DNA of 64,000 nt from Synechococcus sp. PCC 7335 (lineage in GTDB: Bacteria > Cyanobacteriota > Cyanobacteriia > Phormidesmidales > Phormidesmidaceae), in contig NZ_DS989904.1 in the NCBI RefSeq assembly GCF_000155595.1, positions 3,629,612 to 3,693,611 on the forward strand, in the 5' to 3' direction. Within the stretch, counting starts at the first letter, position 1; each line of letters begins with the position of its first letter. The notes under the pieces are model-generated. The model saw nothing but the letters and a program-made list of their open reading frames with translations. It made no database searches and was not told the origin of the DNA. A program made the translations under genes and the position numbers. Below, one piece after another: positions 8,216 to 16,992 of the stretch.

Positions 8216-9517
8216 CTAGCTCTCTACTTTGAAAAAGTCCAGTAAAAACAGCGCATAGATTTTTGTGGCAGCAACCACTTTTTCGATGTCAATATACTCA
8301 TTTACTGGAGTCCAACCATCTTCACCCGGGCCAAAGGTAATGGAAGGAATGCCGCTATGGGCAAATCGCAGCGTGTCGCAGTAGGCGTTTTTACGATAGA
8401 GCACCGGCTCTTTTCCGAGAATCTTTTGATAGGCGCGTGAGAGGGCCTGTACATGAGCAGCCTCTTTCGACACCTCCTTATAGGCAGGCACAAAAGTCTC
8501 TCCTTCTACTTGAGTAATGGTGACCTGCACAGTTGGATCTGCTGACTTCATATCGTCAATCACTTTTTGCATATCTGCCATGATGGAGTCGTAGGTCATT
8601 CCAGGGACTAAACCAATTACCCACACCCTGGCTTTGCAAGAGGGGGGCGTGAACTGTCCCTCTCCAACTTTGCCTGCCTGAATACTCACCGGGCAGATGC
8701 TGGGCTGCGTCGGCCCATAAATTTCAGGCGGCTCGTGGGTGAAAGGAGTGTTTCTCAGAGTTTCGATCAGCTGGGCCATGTGGAGAATCGGGTTGATGCC
8801 TTCATCGGGTCGCCAGATATGCGATCGCACGCCTGTCATCTCAATATCCACCACGCATAGCCCTGAATGAGCCAACGCAATCCCAATCCCCCACTCATCC
8901 TCATTCGTCCAAGACGTCGGCTCAGCCGTCACCTCATAGTCAGCTGTTAAACCGTACTCATTCAATAGATGCATCGAGCCAGCTTTGCCATGGCGCTCTT
9001 CATCTACCGTATAGGCGCAAATCAGCTCTCCGTTGATTTTTACCCCAGCTTTGCGCAACAGTTCAACTGCAATCAGCTGGCAAGTCATATTTCCTCGGGT
9101 ATCAGAGGTGCCGCGACCGTAGAGATGGTTGCCATGCAGGGTGGCATTATAAGGATTATGACCAGACATATGCCACTCTCGCGGATCACAAGAGGGATAG
9201 GTGTCTAAGTGATCGTTGAAAATAAGTGAAGGCCCCGGCAGACCATCATTCCAACGTCCAACAACATTAGGTCGTCCCTCAATGGCAGCTACCCACTCTA
9301 CATCCAATCCGTAAGCCTTCAACAGGTTTCCTACCTGCTTAGAGATATCCTCTTCGTGAGCCATTGGAGCTTCTGGATCAATTGAGTTTCCACAGCCTGG
9401 TTGTCCTGTCGGTACGAGGTCTTTAATCAGTTGAATACATTTCTCAGCCGTGATCTCTGAGAGAATCTGTTCTTCTAAAGTATTGATCTCGGCGGGATTA
9501 GAGAGGGTCTGTACCAT
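8216..9517 (-). CDS. M20 family metallo-amidohydrolase (ArgE/DapE-like)
   Basis: A 433-residue di-zinc hydrolase. Metal and catalytic motifs are visible in order: NDHLDTYP (metal His and catalytic Asp), YGRGTSDTRG (bridging Asp), TVDEERHG (general base and metal Glu), AEPTSW (metal ligand), and a late AHSGIPSITFGPG segment. A dimerisation lid lies roughly between residues 205 and 320. Members remove acyl, formyl or carbamoyl groups from amino compounds. It follows an importer permease by 72 nt and precedes the cysteine hydrolase, so it probably acts on the imported compound. No lineage marker identifies it as DapE or ArgE. Confidence 0.85.
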   Translation of the reverse strand: MVQTLSNPAEINTLEEQILSEITAEKCIQLIKDLVPTGQPGCGNSIDPEAPMAHEEDISKQVGNLLKAYGLDVEWVAAIEGRPNVVGRWNDGLPGPSLIFNDHLDTYPSCDPREWHMSGHNPYNATLHGNHLYGRGTSDTRGNMTCQLIAVELLRKAGVKINGELICAYTVDEERHGKAGSMHLLNEYGLTADYEVTAEPTSWTNEDEWGIGIALAHSGLCVVDIEMTGVRSHIWRPDEGINPILHMAQLIETLRNTPFTHEPPEIYGPTQPSICPVSIQAGKVGEGQFTPPSCKARVWVIGLVPGMTYDSIMADMQKVIDDMKSADPTVQVTITQVEGETFVPAYKEVSKEAAHVQALSRAYQKILGKEPVLYRKNAYCDTLRFAHSGIPSITFGPGEDGWTPVNEYIDIEKVVAATKIYALFLLDFFKVES

Positions 9518-9589
9518 ATGGCTTACTCTGGTGAATGTATAAATAAAAGCTGCGTGAGTAGCTGTGCGAATAGAAATAGAAAGAGTGGA

Positions 9590-10432
9590 TTAACCCTGCC
9601 AGTGAACAACGCGAGCAGAGATTATTCTGAGCAAAAAGTCAGACACCACACCAAAAAAGGCAATCATCAAAATGCCAACAAACAGCGCTTCTACGTTAAA
9701 AAAGGTGCTGGCATCTTGAATGATGTAGCCCATGCCTAAATCTCCCGCGAGCAGTTCGGCTGCGACTAAAATGCCGAAGTCTACCGAGAGGGCAACCCGC
9801 ATCCCTGTGAAAATGTATGGCAGCGCGGCAGGAAAAATTACGTAGGCAAAGATGGCGAGATCGTTTGCGCCCAGAGTTCTAGCAGCGAGAATCTTCTCCT
9901 TAGGACAAGCTCGCACCCCCTCCATGGTATTGAGCATAACAATCAGAGCGCCAGCATAGAGAATAATTAAGACTTTGGAAACTTCACCAATACCAAACCA
10001 GAGAATAAACAAGGTGATAAAAGCGAGAGGAGGAATGGGCCGCAATATCTCAGTGGCTACATAAAAGGCGGCACGAATATATTTGTAATAGCCCATCAAT
10101 AGACCTAGGAGTAGCCCAACGATGCTGCCAATGCCAAAGGCTGTGAATACGCGGCGCAAGCTGGCCAGCACGTGGGCGATAAGCGGAGTGCCAGCATAGC
10201 CCTTATTTGCGATCGCAAAAAACTCAGTCACAATTCCCGAAATGCTTGGTAGAAATAGCTCATCAATCCATCCCTGCCGGGTAGTCGTTTCCCACAAAAT
10301 GAGAATTAGAACAGGCATGGCAATGCCTATACAAAACAACAGTCCTTTTTCTCTGAGTGCTTGAGTTTGAAGATCTCTCCCCTTAAAATCAGGCACGTCA
10401 TGAGCGACCTGTTTTGACGCTTTCAACTGCAT
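9590..10432 (-). CDS. ABC transporter permease, SsuC/TauC/ThiX type
   Basis: The membrane subunit (280 aa) of the second importer. A cytoplasmic N-terminus of about 30 residues precedes roughly six membrane helices. The EAA-type loop is at RTLGANDLAIFAYVIFPAALPYIFTGMR. It begins 12 nt after the ATPase gene. It resembles the permease at 2377-3165 only at family level, so the two importers look like separately acquired systems, not a recent duplication. Confidence 0.87.
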   Translation of the reverse strand: MQLKASKQVAHDVPDFKGRDLQTQALREKGLLFCIGIAMPVLILILWETTTRQGWIDELFLPSISGIVTEFFAIANKGYAGTPLIAHVLASLRRVFTAFGIGSIVGLLLGLLMGYYKYIRAAFYVATEILRPIPPLAFITLFILWFGIGEVSKVLIILYAGALIVMLNTMEGVRACPKEKILAARTLGANDLAIFAYVIFPAALPYIFTGMRVALSVDFGILVAAELLAGDLGMGYIIQDASTFFNVEALFVGILMIAFFGVVSDFLLRIISARVVHWQG

Positions 10433-10444
10433 AGAGAGATCTCC

Positions 10445-11269
10445 TTAGCTGATGGCCTTCATCTTTAGATACAGATCCGTTCGATACTGATTAAAAGCAT
10501 CGGAGACTCGGTTCATTGGGGCATAGCGAGGTTCTGGCAGCTGCACAACGGTTTCATCGTAAATACCGCCCAGGTTACGGTCTAGGATGATAATGCGATC
10601 GCTCAAAAACACCGCTTCTTCAATGCTGTGCGTTACAAATAAGATTGCTCCCGCCACCTGCTCATGCAGCCTCAATAGCTCTTCCTGCAAGCCCTCGCGG
10701 GTCTGTACATCCACCGCTGCAAACGGCTCATCCATCAGCAAGATCTCCGGTTGCACTACCATTGATCGCGCTACGGCCACCCGCTGGCGCATTCCTCCTG
10801 AGAGCTGGTAGGGGTACTTACGCTCAGCGCCTCGTAGTCCTACTAGATCAATAATCGTTTTCACCTTTTGCTGCTTTTCTAGCTTTGGCAACGGCTGAAA
10901 CCGAAAGCCAAAGGCAATATTCTGTTCTACTGTCATCCAATCGAACAGTGCATTTCCTTGAAACACAACCCCTCTTTCTTCCGAGGGTCCCCTAACAGGG
11001 TTGCCACCATGCGTTACCAAACCAGCTAGCGGCTTATAAAACCCAGCAATCAGGTTTAATATAGTGGACTTTCCACAGCCTGATGGTCCTAATAGGCTCA
11101 AGAACTCCCCCCGCTGTATACTCAGGGTAAGATCTTGTAATACCAACCGCTTTCGGCTGTAGCCGAACGTCACCCGGTCTAAGCCAATAATCTCTTCTAG
11201 AGACATAGCTTGCTCGGTTGACTCAGTTTGTTGAATATCTGTCAAAGACCTAGAGATCGATCGAGTCAT
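10445..11269 (-). CDS. ABC transporter ATP-binding protein, SsuB/TauB type
   Basis: The ATPase of the second importer (about 274 aa). Walker A is GPSGCGKST, the Q-loop lies in GVVFQGNALFDWM, the signature is LSGGMRQRV, Walker B is ILLMDEP and the switch is VTHSIEEA. I chose ATG 11269, which begins one base after the TGA of the receptor gene. An in-frame TTG five codons earlier would overlap that gene. The coupling supports one transcript from receptor to permease. Confidence 0.87.
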   Translation of the reverse strand: MTRSISRSLTDIQQTESTEQAMSLEEIIGLDRVTFGYSRKRLVLQDLTLSIQRGEFLSLLGPSGCGKSTILNLIAGFYKPLAGLVTHGGNPVRGPSEERGVVFQGNALFDWMTVEQNIAFGFRFQPLPKLEKQQKVKTIIDLVGLRGAERKYPYQLSGGMRQRVAVARSMVVQPEILLMDEPFAAVDVQTREGLQEELLRLHEQVAGAILFVTHSIEEAVFLSDRIIILDRNLGGIYDETVVQLPEPRYAPMNRVSDAFNQYRTDLYLKMKAIS

Positions 11270-11270
11270 A

Positions 11271-12368
11271 TCACTTTGTCTCAAGATATTCAGCGATGTA
11301 GGAAGAGTTGATTAGGGGAGATAGATCTTCTGGTACACTATCCAACCGACCTTGCTCGACAAGGAAAGTCGCGTATTCTTCGTAGGCCTTATAGAGATCT
11401 GTTGACTCGGGTTCGCCGGGCTGCCCAAGCCACTGATCCGAGAGCTGATCTTCTATAGGAATTACCGTTGAACCCTGTCGATCGACCATTGCTCCAAATT
11501 CTTCTGGCGTCAGGTTTAGCCGCTTAGCTTCCCACTGCTGTCCAGCCTTGGTGTCAGCAAGATAGTCTTTTTGGGCCAAGTCCCAGGCTTCCATAAACTT
11601 CTGCATCACCTCCGGATTTTCTTCCGCAAATTCCTTCCGCACTCCCCATAGTGCCACCGCATAAGCGCCAACTGACTTAGCCGTAGCGATATCTGTACCA
11701 CCTAGCTCATTGAGCTTTCCAGCAGCGGGTTCCCAAGTCCAAGCGGCGTCAATTTGCTTAGCCGAGAAGGCCGCCGCCATTTCTGACGGCTTTAAGTTCA
11801 CAAGCGTAACATCATCTTGAGAAATACCTGCTTGATCGAGCGCTGCCAAGAGAGAATGGTGCCCGGAGGTACCAATGGTAACCCCTATAGTTTTACCGCT
11901 GAGTGCCTTCATATCAGGGATTGACTCGCTAGCAATCAAGCGCTCTGCGGTTAGGGGAGCGTGATCTAACAGAACAACTTCAAGATCCACACCTGTAGCG
12001 AATGCCGTCAATGAAGGAAAAGGAAAGAACCAAGTAATATCTACCTCTCCCGCAGCAAGCGCGGGGACCATCGCGCCACCCGAGGAATAAGGGCTCATCT
12101 CGACATCCAGACCAACCTCTTCAAAGTAGCCTTCTTCGGCAGCGACCATCGTAATATTGTTGATGTCTCCGGTTTGAAAGCCCACTTTGACCTTTGGCAT
12201 ATCGCTGGAAGGCGCTGCGGCAACTTCACCATCGGAAGCAGCTTCTGTCTCAGTAGCCGTGTCCATATTTTGTGAGCAGCCGATTGTTAATACTAATGAA
12301 CAAACAGCCAATCCAGTAGTCGCTGAGAGAAACCTACGTCGATTGAGAAAACGCCTGATCTGTTGCAT
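11271..12368 (-). CDS. ABC transporter substrate-binding lipoprotein, TauA/SsuA/ThiY-like
   Basis: The receptor (365 aa) of the second importer and first gene of the operon. The N-terminus has a Tat-like RRRFLSAT, a hydrophobic stretch and a lipobox ending at C31 (TIGC-SQ). The mature part shows the NMT1-like pattern KVGFQTGDINNITMVAAEEGYFEEVGLDVE, AAGEVDITWFFPF, LSGKTIGVTIGTSG and SAKQIDAAWTWEP. The C-terminal region is longer than in the receptor at 1296-2372. A GGAG Shine-Dalgarno lies just before ATG 12368. Ligands in this family include taurine, sulfonates, nitrate and pyrimidine precursors. The hydrolases downstream point to an amide- or ureido-type compound. Confidence 0.85.
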   Translation of the reverse strand: MQQIRRFLNRRRFLSATTGLAVCSLVLTIGCSQNMDTATETEAASDGEVAAAPSSDMPKVKVGFQTGDINNITMVAAEEGYFEEVGLDVEMSPYSSGGAMVPALAAGEVDITWFFPFPSLTAFATGVDLEVVLLDHAPLTAERLIASESIPDMKALSGKTIGVTIGTSGHHSLLAALDQAGISQDDVTLVNLKPSEMAAAFSAKQIDAAWTWEPAAGKLNELGGTDIATAKSVGAYAVALWGVRKEFAEENPEVMQKFMEAWDLAQKDYLADTKAGQQWEAKRLNLTPEEFGAMVDRQGSTVIPIEDQLSDQWLGQPGEPESTDLYKAYEEYATFLVEQGRLDSVPEDLSPLINSSYIAEYLETK

Positions 12369-12820
12369 GTTCTACTCCTATGCACGGTGATAATTCTTTA
12401 CGGCATGATTTGGCAGTTAACTAAACCAAGAAAATCTTGAAGGCACTAGCCGTTGGCGAAAAAACATATCCTACGACCCTGATTCTTTTTCTTACTTCGA
12501 CTATTCTGACGAGGAGGCAGATTCTTTTTGTGCTAAAAAGTACAAATATCGGCTCCAATAGCGTTCTATCCAAAACAAAACGTGATGGATCGATAAATTT
12601 TTTTTGGTCAGTACACTGACTCTCTTGGTCGACTGACTCTTCTAGTCGTATATAACCTAATCTCTATCGTCGAAAAGTCCTTCACTTCGAAATCGACAAA
12701 ATTAATAGGTCAGGCCATCGATGATGACTCAACTTGAGCAGCGAGTATTACTCAAAATCAGCGCCTTTAAAGACATGCTAAACTCTAGCGAGATAAGGAC
12801 CCCACACAGTCCAACAGTCG
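12369..12820. other. Intergenic region upstream of the second importer operon
   Basis: These 452 nt lie between the TSUP gene and the importer operon, both on the minus strand, and should contain the operon promoter. The region has a GTG-N8-TAC sequence at 12530-12543 (a degenerate NtcA-type site) and a two-copy repeat at 12604-12640. A 60-codon plus-strand frame at 12437-12619 shows no protein-like features and I do not call it. Confidence 0.5.
12604..12640. repeat. Two-copy direct repeat, candidate operator
   Basis: Two copies of TTGGTC...TGACTCT lie next to each other: TTGGTC 12604-12609 with TGACTCT 12617-12623, and TTGGTC 12625-12630 with TGACTCT 12634-12640. The inner spacing is 7 nt in the first and 3 nt in the second. 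The first copy includes a near-palindrome, GTCAGT-AC-ACTGAC. It lies about 240 nt upstream of the importer operon and could bind a regulator. No family can be assigned. Confidence 0.45.
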
Positions 12821-13549
12821 CTAAGACTGCAACCCTAGAACGAAGAGTCGAATGCCGACAAGGATCAAAATAACTAGAACAACTCTTCTAAATACCAGCG
12901 GGTTAAAGAACCTGGACAGGATTATTCCGGAGAATAATCCTATGATCATGCTAGGTATGGCAATCATATACTGTTGAAACACTGTCTCAGTCAAGCGGTT
13001 TTGAACAATATGCCCAAGTACGACGAAGACAGCATTTCCCCAAAAAAAGACACTAAGATTGCTCTTGAATTTTTCTTGTCCCCATCGCTGACTGTTGCCG
13101 TAAAGGATAATAGGTGGTCCAGGTATGTTGTAGCTGCTACCTAACGCTCCACACAAGAATCCTGTGCCATACATCCATCGCTGCGACTGTAGTATAGGCA
13201 TTGCCGGGTCAAACAAAGCATAGATGGCATAGACCACAATCATTAGCCCTAGCGCCAAGAGCATCCAATTACCTGGAATGAAACGCAGCATCACGAAGCC
13301 GAGGGGAATTCCGAGGATAGATCCTATCCACAGCTTAGCGACTAACCCCCAATCGAAAGAGCGTCGGTAATAAAAACACAGCAGCGTATCGATAGTCAGT
13401 CCTAGAATAGCGACTAACGGAGCTGCAACATAGATACTAGTTAGTCCAGATAGCACAGGCATAATGATCAGCGCTGCGCCAAAGCCAGAAACCCCTCGGA
13501 TGAAGGAAGCGACACCCACTGTCAGAATAATAATAGCTTCAGTGGTCAT
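12821..13549 (-). CDS. Sulfite exporter TauE/SafE (TSUP) family membrane protein
   Basis: A 242-residue polytopic protein with about eight hydrophobic segments. The opening FIRGVSGFGAALIIMPVL and the later FLCGALGSSYNIPGPPIILY carry the duplicated G-x-G-G/A-rich motif of TSUP transporters. The family moves small anions such as sulfite, sulfoacetate or organic acids across the inner membrane. It lies 21 nt downstream of the DUF3370 gene and 452 nt upstream of the importer operon. A link to sulfonate use is suggested by TauE and TauABC associations elsewhere but is not shown here. Confidence 0.85.
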   Translation of the reverse strand: MTTEAIIILTVGVASFIRGVSGFGAALIIMPVLSGLTSIYVAAPLVAILGLTIDTLLCFYYRRSFDWGLVAKLWIGSILGIPLGFVMLRFIPGNWMLLALGLMIVVYAIYALFDPAMPILQSQRWMYGTGFLCGALGSSYNIPGPPIILYGNSQRWGQEKFKSNLSVFFWGNAVFVVLGHIVQNRLTETVFQQYMIAIPSMIIGLFSGIILSRFFNPLVFRRVVLVILILVGIRLFVLGLQS

Positions 13550-13570
13550 AGTGATTCCGACTGGGTAAGA

Positions 13571-15022
13571 TCAAGGCTCAGTTTTTACTGTCAGAATCTG
13601 CGGTGGAGTGGAATCGGCTGGGTAGATCAAGTCGACATCGAGCGTGCGTGTGGCCATCGGCGGTAGGGTAAGCGTAGCTAAGGGAATACCTTGCTGGCCA
13701 CGTTTCATCACAAGATGGATGTTACGAATGACTGGGAGCCCGCGATCATTCTGATAGCGAACCTGTACAGGGCCCCTGAAAAAGGTCTGGACGGGTAAAG
13801 GCTCAAAAAAACGTAGTCCGTCTTCACTGAGCATATCTTCTTTGATTGGGGTCTCAAGCGCAACCGTGACCGTTTGAGTTTGATCTGTTGGATTTTGTAG
13901 GGGAAGCGTAAGGTTGTAGCGTACGCCATAGTTCCCGTGACTTTGATAAGCAGTATCAGGGTAGCGCACCAGCATTTCGGCACTTTGATTTTGGGTAGTA
14001 CCCATTGTCCCAGCGTACAGTAGGCTAATGCCATATGAAAAGGCTTCACCGGCTGAAGGAATAGTGAGCTGATTTGTCGTGGGATCATCTGTGAGTGTTG
14101 CCTTCCATTCTGAGCCTTGGGAGACGCCTGCTACGCGGCCATAGATCAAGCGATCGCCTTCCGCTAAAGGTAAGGGAGCAGGAGCAAGATCCCGGGGTCC
14201 GGCGAGTCCACTCTCTTTCAACAAAGCTTCCCAGGACGTTAGTGTTGGTGCACTTTCAACTACACTGCCATCCGCACTTTCTTCTACAACGGCAAATTGA
14301 GCCATACTCGCTACATAAACGGGTCCATCACTCTCTAGACGAGCTAGCGTTGAACGGCCATTGATCGGTAGCTCTAGCTCTCGAATCGGAATTGGCTGAT
14401 TCAAAAGCATCCGACTTTCACCCGGCGGAATGGTCATCACATTTGGAAAAACATCTTGCAGGCGCTCTTGAAGCATATCTGCGGCTACTCGGCTACCTGG
14501 GCCAGCATAGACTGGATTTAGAGGACTAAAAGGTACAAAATCCGGTAGCTGAACGAAAGGCGCGTCCGGCTGACTGAGGTAGCTCGCTCCTGAGTTTACT
14601 CGCACAGTTATAGGCACCGTCCCAGGATTATTTACGAGTATGCCAACGTATAAGCTATCTAGAAGTTCAGGATTTTCTTCGTCGTAATCTAGCGCCTTAT
14701 AAACGTGGTGGGCGAAGACATCGAACCGTCCACTGAACGGAAAGTTCAAGTGAGCTTCTGGCACAGCCATACCTGTTGATGGAAAGGTAGATAGTAGAAT
14801 GCCTGGTTCTTCGACTAGCTCAGGGCTGTTGCTATTAAAAACAGAGACGTTATCTAGAGCGCCGGGTAACGGTCTGACGGACTGCTCGACCACAAGTTCC
14901 TCTGGCGTTGGTGTTTGTGTAATCAGGGTGGGGGTAGGACTACCAACTTGAGGGCTAGTCGCTAAATGGGGTTGAGAAGGCGCAGTCTGGGCGACCGTAA
15001 GCGCTGTAAGCCAGGCAAACAT
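13571..15022 (-). CDS. DUF3370 family protein, probably exported
   Basis: A 483-residue protein of a family that I know only from cyanobacteria and whose function is unknown. The start has a short hydrophobic segment (MFAWLTALTVAQTAPSQ) consistent with a signal peptide. The recognisable block is VEQSVRPLPGALDNVSVFNSNSPE, followed by GILLSTFP, HLNFPFSGRFDVFAHHVYK and a beta-rich remainder. It has no membrane helices after the start. It is followed at 21 nt by the TSUP gene. The name is from recall of the family and should be checked against Pfam. Confidence 0.75.
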   Translation of the reverse strand: MFAWLTALTVAQTAPSQPHLATSPQVGSPTPTLITQTPTPEELVVEQSVRPLPGALDNVSVFNSNSPELVEEPGILLSTFPSTGMAVPEAHLNFPFSGRFDVFAHHVYKALDYDEENPELLDSLYVGILVNNPGTVPITVRVNSGASYLSQPDAPFVQLPDFVPFSPLNPVYAGPGSRVAADMLQERLQDVFPNVMTIPPGESRMLLNQPIPIRELELPINGRSTLARLESDGPVYVASMAQFAVVEESADGSVVESAPTLTSWEALLKESGLAGPRDLAPAPLPLAEGDRLIYGRVAGVSQGSEWKATLTDDPTTNQLTIPSAGEAFSYGISLLYAGTMGTTQNQSAEMLVRYPDTAYQSHGNYGVRYNLTLPLQNPTDQTQTVTVALETPIKEDMLSEDGLRFFEPLPVQTFFRGPVQVRYQNDRGLPVIRNIHLVMKRGQQGIPLATLTLPPMATRTLDVDLIYPADSTPPQILTVKTEP

Positions 15023-15241
15023 AGATAATATCCGTTATTTCCGTTATTGTCCGTTGAGGAATATTCTGACTGAAAAGGGGATGCGATCACCACTTTCGCA
15101 ACACCACTTTGTAGAGAGGAATAGTCGTCTGCAGGCTCAATATCTACTAGGCGGCACAGGAGCTGCACCACCTAACAACAGTGATGGTGATTAGTCGCAG
15201 ATAGTAAACCGTATATTATCAAGGTATTTGAATACATGTTG

Positions 15242-16039
15242 CTAGATGGTCCTACTTAGGAATCTGATAACAGCATCAGTGTATGCATCGGGTGCAACTA
15301 GATGAACGTTGTGTCCACACTGTGCAAAAACTGATAGCGTCACTTGTCGTCGATTTTGCTGGCAGGTTTTAAGTATCTCTTTGCCGATAGCGACAAATTT
15401 TAGGTCGAGTTCTCCTACTACGAATAGCAAAGGACTCTCTAACGAGGCTAATTTTTCCCACAAAGGAGATTGGCGTCCTACGCTTAATCCACACAGCGCC
15501 CTAGCCGCCTCTTCTGGTCGATTAGACAGACGCCGCTGGAGCATAGCAGTATAGAGATCAGGGTGCTGTTTTAGATCGGTGAATAGCGAATTGTTGTACC
15601 ACTGGTCTAGAAAGTTTGACAGAGATGTTTTAAGTAGGCGCTGTGCAACAAGGTCATCCTGTTGCTGTCTACGCATCCTTTCCGCAGCAGTTTTGAGGCC
15701 GGGGGAGGTAGATTCTAGAACGACTTTTTCAACATGATCTGAGAACTCGCAGGCAAAATAAAGCGCTAATCTTCCTCCCATAGAATATCCAAGTAGATGC
15801 GTCTTAGGCACGTCGAGATGATCTAGTAGATCTAGCAAGGCTTGGGCAATGTGGGGAAAGGTGTAGTGGCCTGGTTCAGTGTATGTATCACCGTGGCCGG
15901 GAAGATCAGGTGTGATGCAGTAGAAGTGAGCTGAGAGAGAAGGCAGAATTTGTGAGAAGTCGAGGCAGTTGCCTAAAAACCCATGAAGAAGTAGAAGAGG
16001 CGGGTTCTTTGGCTTACCGGCAGTAGAGTAATAGAGCAT
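15242..16039 (-). CDS. menH: 2-succinyl-6-hydroxy-2,4-cyclohexadiene-1-carboxylate synthase
   Basis: A 265-residue alpha/beta hydrolase fold enzyme of phylloquinone (menaquinone) biosynthesis that eliminates pyruvate from SEPHCHC. The oxyanion segment LLLHGFLGN, the nucleophile elbow GYSMGGR, an Asp strand (LLFVVGELDLKF) and a terminal His (CGHNVHLVAP) are in the expected order. The LHGFLG and GYSMGGRLAL combination is typical of MenH and distinguishes it from generic hydrolases. In cyanobacteria the product leads to vitamin K1 for photosystem I. No other men gene is nearby. Confidence 0.82.
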   Translation of the reverse strand: MLYYSTAGKPKNPPLLLLHGFLGNCLDFSQILPSLSAHFYCITPDLPGHGDTYTEPGHYTFPHIAQALLDLLDHLDVPKTHLLGYSMGGRLALYFACEFSDHVEKVVLESTSPGLKTAAERMRRQQQDDLVAQRLLKTSLSNFLDQWYNNSLFTDLKQHPDLYTAMLQRRLSNRPEEAARALCGLSVGRQSPLWEKLASLESPLLFVVGELDLKFVAIGKEILKTCQQNRRQVTLSVFAQCGHNVHLVAPDAYTDAVIRFLSRTI

Positions 16040-16205
16040 GTGAAAGGAAACATCGAACAGCGCCTACTAAAGAATGTTTCTGTTGAAACGTCTTATTCTC
16101 TAGTGTATCTAGGTTTCGTTTCAATCCATAAGAGGGCCTTGAGATCTTTTCAACCTCAAAAGCACAGCCGTACTTTCAATCTCATTCGCTAAGCTGGGTA
16201 ATTGG

Positions 16206-16571
16206 TTAGCGGGCCATGCGATCGCGTTCAAGGTCGTAAATTGCTTTCTCAATGCACCACTGCTGATCTTTCTCTGGATGTCTCATAGCAACATATTCAA
16301 TCATCCGCTGAGTTGTTTCTACATTTCGAGTGAGCCCGTTGAGACGATTAAACCCAGGCAATCGTTTCATGTCTTTAGCTGCACGACTTAACCATGGTGA
16401 CTTAGGTTTGATGCTACGTCGTGGTCTATAATTCCTATCTTTTCTATTAGCATCTATACGCCGTTCCTTCCGCTTCTTTATCTGCTTAACGGATTCTGAA
16501 TACCACCAAAGCAATGCAGAAATAGTTCCTATGCAGAATGCTAATACGCCAATCATGAAAATGCGCTCCAT
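16206..16571 (-). CDS. Hypothetical small membrane-anchored basic protein
   Basis: About 121 residues starting at ATG 16571 (GTG immediately before). One N-terminal membrane segment (IFMIGVLAFCIGTISALLWWY) is followed by a strongly basic linker (about 30-60) and a C-terminal part ending RHPEKDQQWCIEKAIYDLERDRMAR, which looks helical. I recognise the C-terminal pattern as common in small cyanobacterial proteins of unknown function but can name no family. No Shine-Dalgarno is obvious. Confidence 0.6.
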   Translation of the reverse strand: MERIFMIGVLAFCIGTISALLWWYSESVKQIKKRKERRIDANRKDRNYRPRRSIKPKSPWLSRAAKDMKRLPGFNRLNGLTRNVETTQRMIEYVAMRHPEKDQQWCIEKAIYDLERDRMAR

Positions 16572-16992
16572 CACATGTCATCATTCTGGCTATTTTGAGG
16601 CTCTTCTAGATTCGTGTATTCGCTGGCTTTTGTATAAAGCCTCACTGTGGTTTTGTAGACTCTCAGCAAAATCTCTAATACCAGAGAACGAAGGCTACAA
16701 AGAGACCCAACGCCTGTTGTACGTTTCACTTAGACTATGCAACAAGAATCTTAGTTATCAAGAGGGAGTCGGATTCGTTTCAGCGTTATGCTACTGTGCA
16801 GCTAGCGAAAAGACCTAACTTCAATTTTTGCGAAGATTGAAGTTAGTACGAGCAAGCTGTATCTATCACCAACTATACCTTTGAGAATACTTCTGGGAAG
16901 AGAGCCATTCTACACCTTATTGCTTGTGCAGCGGGAACTGAACTGTGCTGTCTTATCAGCTCCACAACTGCAGATCAATTTGTACTGAATGC
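16572..16992. other. Intergenic region after the TamB-like gene
   Basis: 421 nt between two minus-strand genes. It holds a strong hairpin at 16815-16846, listed separately. A 95-codon plus-strand frame at 16531-16818 overlaps the small gene and the hairpin and does not look like protein. Confidence 0.5.
16815..16846 (-). terminator. Probable intrinsic terminator of the TamB-like gene
   Basis: Perfect 11-bp inverted repeat, CTAACTTCAAT (16815-16825) with ATTGAAGTTAG (16836-16846), around a 10-nt loop. On the minus strand the stem is followed by GGTCTTTTCGC, a short T-run. It lies about 150 nt after the stop codon at 16993. Confidence 0.6.

Noticed and set aside
12530-12543. NtcA site before the second importer operon
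   Set aside because: GTG-N8-TAC is degenerate, and at 22 nt on the minus strand the hexamer is AGAATA, not TAN3T. It may still bind weakly.
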